A stretch of 7,822 bases of DNA from Treponema sp. (lineage in GTDB: Bacteria > Spirochaetota > Spirochaetia > Treponematales > Breznakiellaceae). Positions 6,332 through 7,822 of this stretch are shown piece by piece. Each line of letters begins with the position of its first letter. Within the stretch, counting starts at the first letter, position 1. The position numbers and the translations under genes are program-made. Where the stretch lies: positions 1-7,822 of the forward strand of contig JAISBR010000017.1 in the NCBI GenBank assembly GCA_031266095.1, written 5' to 3'. Under the pieces are notes generated by a model, which was not told where the DNA came from, did not search any database, and saw nothing but the letters and a program-made list of their open reading frames with translations.

Positions 6332-6337
6332 CCTCCT
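6332..6337 (-). promoter_or_regulatory. Strong Shine-Dalgarno of ygeX with no correctly placed ATG
   Basis: AGGAGG on the minus strand, in the 58-nt gap between ridA and the first ygeX ATG. It is 6 nt from an in-frame ATC (6325), 23 nt from an out-of-frame ATG at 6308 (which opens only ATG GAC TCG TAA), and 39 nt from the in-frame ATG at 6292. It supports a start at 6325 with a non-AUG codon. Confidence 0.6.
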
Positions 6338-6350
6338 GTGTTCCGTTCCT

Positions 6351-6725
6351 TTACCCGATTTCCGCCACGGCTTCGATTTCCACCAGTACACTCTTGGGAA
6401 GCTGCTTGACCGCCACAGTCGAGCGGGCGGGCTTACCGGTGAAATGCTTCGCGTAAACCTCGTTAAAAGCGGCAAAATCGTTCATATCCGCCAGAAAACA
6501 GGTTGTTTTCACCACTTTTTCCAGAGACGAACCGGAGGCTTCCAGAACCGCCTTCAGGTTAGTGATAACCTGCCCGGTCTGTTCCGCGATAGCGGTCCCC
6601 GCAACTTCCCCGGATCCGGGTAGAAGCGGGATTTGGCCGGATGTAAATACCAGATTTCCCGATATAAAAGCCTGGGAATAGGGCCCGATGGCCGCCGGGG
6701 CGGCGCTGGTTTGTACGACTTTCAT
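6351..6725 (-). CDS. ridA: RidA/YjgF family enamine (2-aminoacrylate) deaminase
   Basis: A 124-aa protein of standard family length. RidA hydrolyses reactive enamine/imine intermediates such as 2-aminoacrylate to the keto acid and ammonia, protecting PLP enzymes; it acts in the cytosol as a trimer. Signature residues are GPYSQA (14-19; Y16), SGQIP (29-33), R101 in PARSTVAV (the carboxylate-binding arginine) and the C-terminal VEIEAVA (115-121, with E118). The start at 6725 has AAGGAG 5 nt upstream and lies about 16 nt after the predicted transcription start. It is the first gene of the operon, next to ygeX, whose product makes 2-aminoacrylate. This is a strong functional pairing: the lyase makes the enamine and RidA clears it. 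Confidence 0.95.
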   Translation of the reverse strand: MKVVQTSAAPAAIGPYSQAFISGNLVFTSGQIPLLPGSGEVAGTAIAEQTGQVITNLKAVLEASGSSLEKVVKTTCFLADMNDFAAFNEVYAKHFTGKPARSTVAVKQLPKSVLVEIEAVAEIG

Positions 6726-6747
6726 GCTATCTCCTTAACTTTATTTC

Positions 6748-6776
6748 ATTATACAGATAAACTTTTTTTTAGGCAA
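6748..6776 (-). promoter_or_regulatory. Sigma70-type promoter of the ridA-ygeX-ygeY-ygeW-arcC operon
   Basis: On the minus strand TTGCCT (6771-6776; 4 of 6 to consensus) and a perfect TATAAT (6748-6753) are separated by 17 bp, with an A8 tract in the spacer. The predicted start near 6741 gives a short leader that already contains the ridA Shine-Dalgarno. No terminator or second convincing promoter appears before arcC, so all five genes are probably one transcript. Confidence 0.7.
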
Positions 6777-6838
6777 GAAAAAACGACAAGATGAGACGCC
6801 AAAACCATCATCATTTTTTAAGTTTTCAAACAAAATCC

Positions 6839-6867
6839 TTGATAATACGTGTGATACGTGTTATATT
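6839..6867 (+). promoter_or_regulatory. Promoter for hicB on the plus strand
   Basis: TTGATA (6839-6844) and TATATT (6862-6867), each 5 of 6 to consensus, with a 17-bp spacer. Transcription would begin near 6874, inside the hicA remnant and about 136 nt before the hicB start. It is back-to-back with the ridA promoter; the two -35 elements are about 62 bp apart. Confidence 0.5.
6844..6862. promoter_or_regulatory. Repeat element in the hicB promoter spacer, candidate operator
   Basis: Two copies of ATACGTGT occur 9 bp apart, and the whole 19-bp block is also an imperfect palindrome of the form AAYACGTRTnAYACGTRTT. It fills the spacer between the -35 and -10 elements, where a bound repressor would block RNA polymerase. 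HicB antitoxins with a C-terminal DNA-binding domain usually repress their own promoter, so this is a plausible HicB site. That link is inference. Confidence 0.4.
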
Positions 6868-6992
6868 TATACGGTTCACATTATCATTACAAACACGGCA
6901 AAAAAGCTGGCAAAGTAACGATACCAAACCATCCCGGGGATATACCAAAGCGGGTCATAAACTCAATCTTAAAACAAGCAGGTCTGAAATAG
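6858..6992 (+). pseudogene. hicA: Truncated hicA toxin remnant
   Basis: The frame ending at TAG 6990-6992 encodes GSHYHYKHGK, then KVTIPNHPGDIP and a final INSILKQAGLK. This is the core and C-terminus of the HicA mRNA interferase (dsRBD-like fold), including the conserved catalytic histidine region GSH-H-KH. A full HicA has about 25 residues before GSH, carrying the first helix and a conserved Gly-Trp. Here the frame is closed by TGA at 6852-6854, only 6 codons before GSH. The first possible start is GTG at 6858, with no Shine-Dalgarno, and the other frames upstream show no HicA N-terminus. The upstream frame ends ..RVIFIR just before GSH, so a one-base frameshift near 6870 may also have happened. 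The predicted hicB promoter lies over the break. The fragment is probably not a functional toxin. Confidence 0.7.
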
Positions 6993-7009
6993 GGCCGAAG
7001 GAGAAAACG

Positions 7010-7402
7010 GTGAAATATATTTATCCTGCAATTTTTTATCCTGAAAGCGACGGCAGGTTCTCGGTAGAATTTGCGGATTTTGAACTTGCCACATTCGGAG
7101 ACAATTTGGCCGATGCTATGAATATGGCTGCTGATGCCGCGGCAGGCAGAATCCTTTCGATGCTGCGGGATGGAGAGAAGCTCCCGGAACCGAGTAATCT
7201 TAAAAAAATCAAGCCGGGTGAACCGAAAGCTATCGCATCACTGGTATATATTGACCTTGACAGCTTAAAGCTAAATCACGACGAGACTCCGGTAAAAAAG
7301 ACCCTGACCATTCCATCATGGCTTAATAAGGCGGCCGAGCGGCAGAATATCAATTTTTCGTCCACTCTCAAGGATGCTTTGCTTGAAAAATTGGCTCAAT
7401 AA
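7010..7402 (+). CDS. hicB: HicB family antitoxin
   Basis: A 130-aa protein. The N-terminal domain (residues 1-60) shows the HicB partial RNase H-like pattern: KYIYPAIFYPE, DGRFSVEFADFE, ATFGDNLADAMNMAADA and LPEPS. The C-terminal part, KKTLTIPSWLNKAAERQNINFSSTLKDALLEKL (97-129), looks like the DNA-binding domain found in autoregulating HicB antitoxins. It would normally bind and block the HicA mRNA interferase and repress the operon. The GTG start at 7010 is chosen because AAGGAG (6998-7003) is 6 nt upstream and the family's N-terminus begins with M-K-Y. An open frame reaches back to 6791, but it would start upstream of the predicted promoter and adds non-homologous sequence. It lies 17 nt after the broken hicA, so it now appears to be an orphan antitoxin. 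Its stop is 10 nt from the end of the convergent cyclase gene. Confidence 0.88.
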   Translation: MKYIYPAIFYPESDGRFSVEFADFELATFGDNLADAMNMAADAAAGRILSMLRDGEKLPEPSNLKKIKPGEPKAIASLVYIDLDSLKLNHDETPVKKTLTIPSWLNKAAERQNINFSSTLKDALLEKLAQ

Positions 7403-7412
7403 GCGCAAAAGC

Positions 7413-7822
7413 TCATTTCTCCGTCAAATTGTATACCCCGTCCCAGCTGTCCGGCGGGGGCTCTTTCAAGAAGGCTTCACAGCGTTCAATGTATTTTTGA
7501 GGGGGGCCTTGTTCTTCCGTAGATAAGGATAAGGCTTCCCTGAAACCTTCCGCGGCGTGTTTCCAGTCACGCTCCTCAAAACAGTCCAGGGCATGGTGAA
7601 AAACCTCAACCATTTTTTTCTGTTCGGGCAGGGCGTTTTCGGCGGTTTCCAGCAGGTTACAAAGCCGTACCGGCTCATTGATACCCACTACCCGTACCCG
7701 GTCAAGCCTGCGGTACAGGAGGTGGTCCCCGGTTTCTTTCACCGTATCCTCGGAGGCGAGTATCCAGGTGCCGTATTGCTTGTTCACGCCTTCAAGCCGG
7801 GACGCCAGGTTTACCGCGTTTC
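7413..7822 (-). CDS. Class III adenylate/guanylate cyclase, partial (C-terminal end)
   Basis: The last 135 or so codons of a gene entering from the right edge. At the edge it reads NAVNLASRLEGVNKQYGTWI, the end of a class III nucleotidyl cyclase domain; the N and R of VNLASR are the transition-state residues of these enzymes. The catalytic domain closes with YRRLDRVRVVG, the family's usual F/Y-R-x-L-D-x-V-x-V-K/G pattern. After it comes a helical region resembling a TPR-like helix pair (HHALDCFEERDWKHAAEGFREAL) and a tail PPPDSWDGVYNLTEK, typical as I recall of spirochaete cyclases with N-terminal CHASE2 or other sensor domains. It would make cAMP or cGMP; the sensor part and substrate specificity cannot be seen. 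No clear terminator was found in the 10-nt gap to hicB. Confidence 0.85.
   Translation of the reverse strand, partial: NAVNLASRLEGVNKQYGTWILASEDTVKETGDHLLYRRLDRVRVVGINEPVRLCNLLETAENALPEQKKMVEVFHHALDCFEERDWKHAAEGFREALSLSTEEQGPPQKYIERCEAFLKEPPPDSWDGVYNLTEK

Noticed and set aside
6326..6475. Extension of ygeX back to 6475
   Set aside because: The sequence is the ridA C-terminal coding region read in another frame (Arg/Ser/Trp-rich), with no homology to the lyase.
6791..7009. Long form of hicB starting at the ATG 6791
   Set aside because: Starts upstream of the predicted promoter, lacks a Shine-Dalgarno, and its first 73 residues are the hicA remnant read in the wrong frame; GTG 7010 has a good Shine-Dalgarno and family-like N-terminus.
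1..7822. CRISPR array, tRNA, rRNA or insertion sequence
   Set aside because: No regularly spaced repeats, no cloverleaf with CCA-like end, no rRNA sequence, and no transposase or flanking inverted repeats were seen.

Overview
The window looks like a bacterial chromosome segment of moderate GC content (roughly half G+C), most likely from a host-associated anaerobic spirochaete of the Treponema type. This assignment is an inference. It rests on the C-terminal half of a class III nucleotidyl cyclase with the tail style I associate with spirochaetes, a small single-RRM RNA-binding protein, and a purine/diaminopropionate catabolic operon known from gut anaerobes. No rRNA or other taxonomic marker is present.

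Layout. (1) Positions 1-462, minus: N-terminal part of a Tat-targeted DUF362-type protein that runs off the left edge. (2) 463-798: gene-free, with a long imperfect 50-nt hairpin next to the end of the RRM gene. (3) 799-1080, minus: a 93-aa RRM RNA-binding protein, preceded by a long AT-rich leader (1081-1343) with a GC hairpin plus T-run that looks like an attenuator, and a near-consensus sigma70-type promoter at 1350-1378. (4) 1560-6725, minus: a tight five-gene operon in transcription order ridA - ygeX (2,3-diaminopropionate ammonia-lyase) - ygeY (M20 amidohydrolase) - ygeW (carbamoyltransferase) - arcC/yqeA (carbamate kinase), driven by a promoter just upstream of ridA. (5) 6839-7402, plus: a divergent hicB antitoxin gene preceded by an N-terminally truncated hicA toxin remnant. 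(6) 7413-7822, minus: C-terminal end of a class III adenylate/guanylate cyclase, running off the right edge.

How the genes work together. The operon reads as an ATP-yielding amine-degrading module. YgeW is a carbamoyltransferase that in the catabolic direction would release carbamoyl phosphate from a ureido intermediate. Carbamate kinase would turn that into ATP, CO2 and ammonia. YgeY would hydrolyse an N-acyl/ureido bond. YgeX would break 2,3-diaminopropionate into pyruvate and ammonia via 2-aminoacrylate, and RidA would remove that reactive enamine. The same ygeW/ygeX/ygeY set is known from E. coli and other gut anaerobes as part of anaerobic urate/purine breakdown. The purine-ring genes (xdhD, ygfK, ssnA, hyuA) are not in this window.

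The most interesting local details are: a probable non-AUG (ATC) start for ygeX, a U-heptamer slippery site at the ygeW stop in front of an SD-less arcC, an unannotated 35-codon ORF with a perfect Shine-Dalgarno between ygeX and ygeY, the broken hicA with a repeat-containing promoter for hicB, and the structured leader and trailer of the RRM gene.
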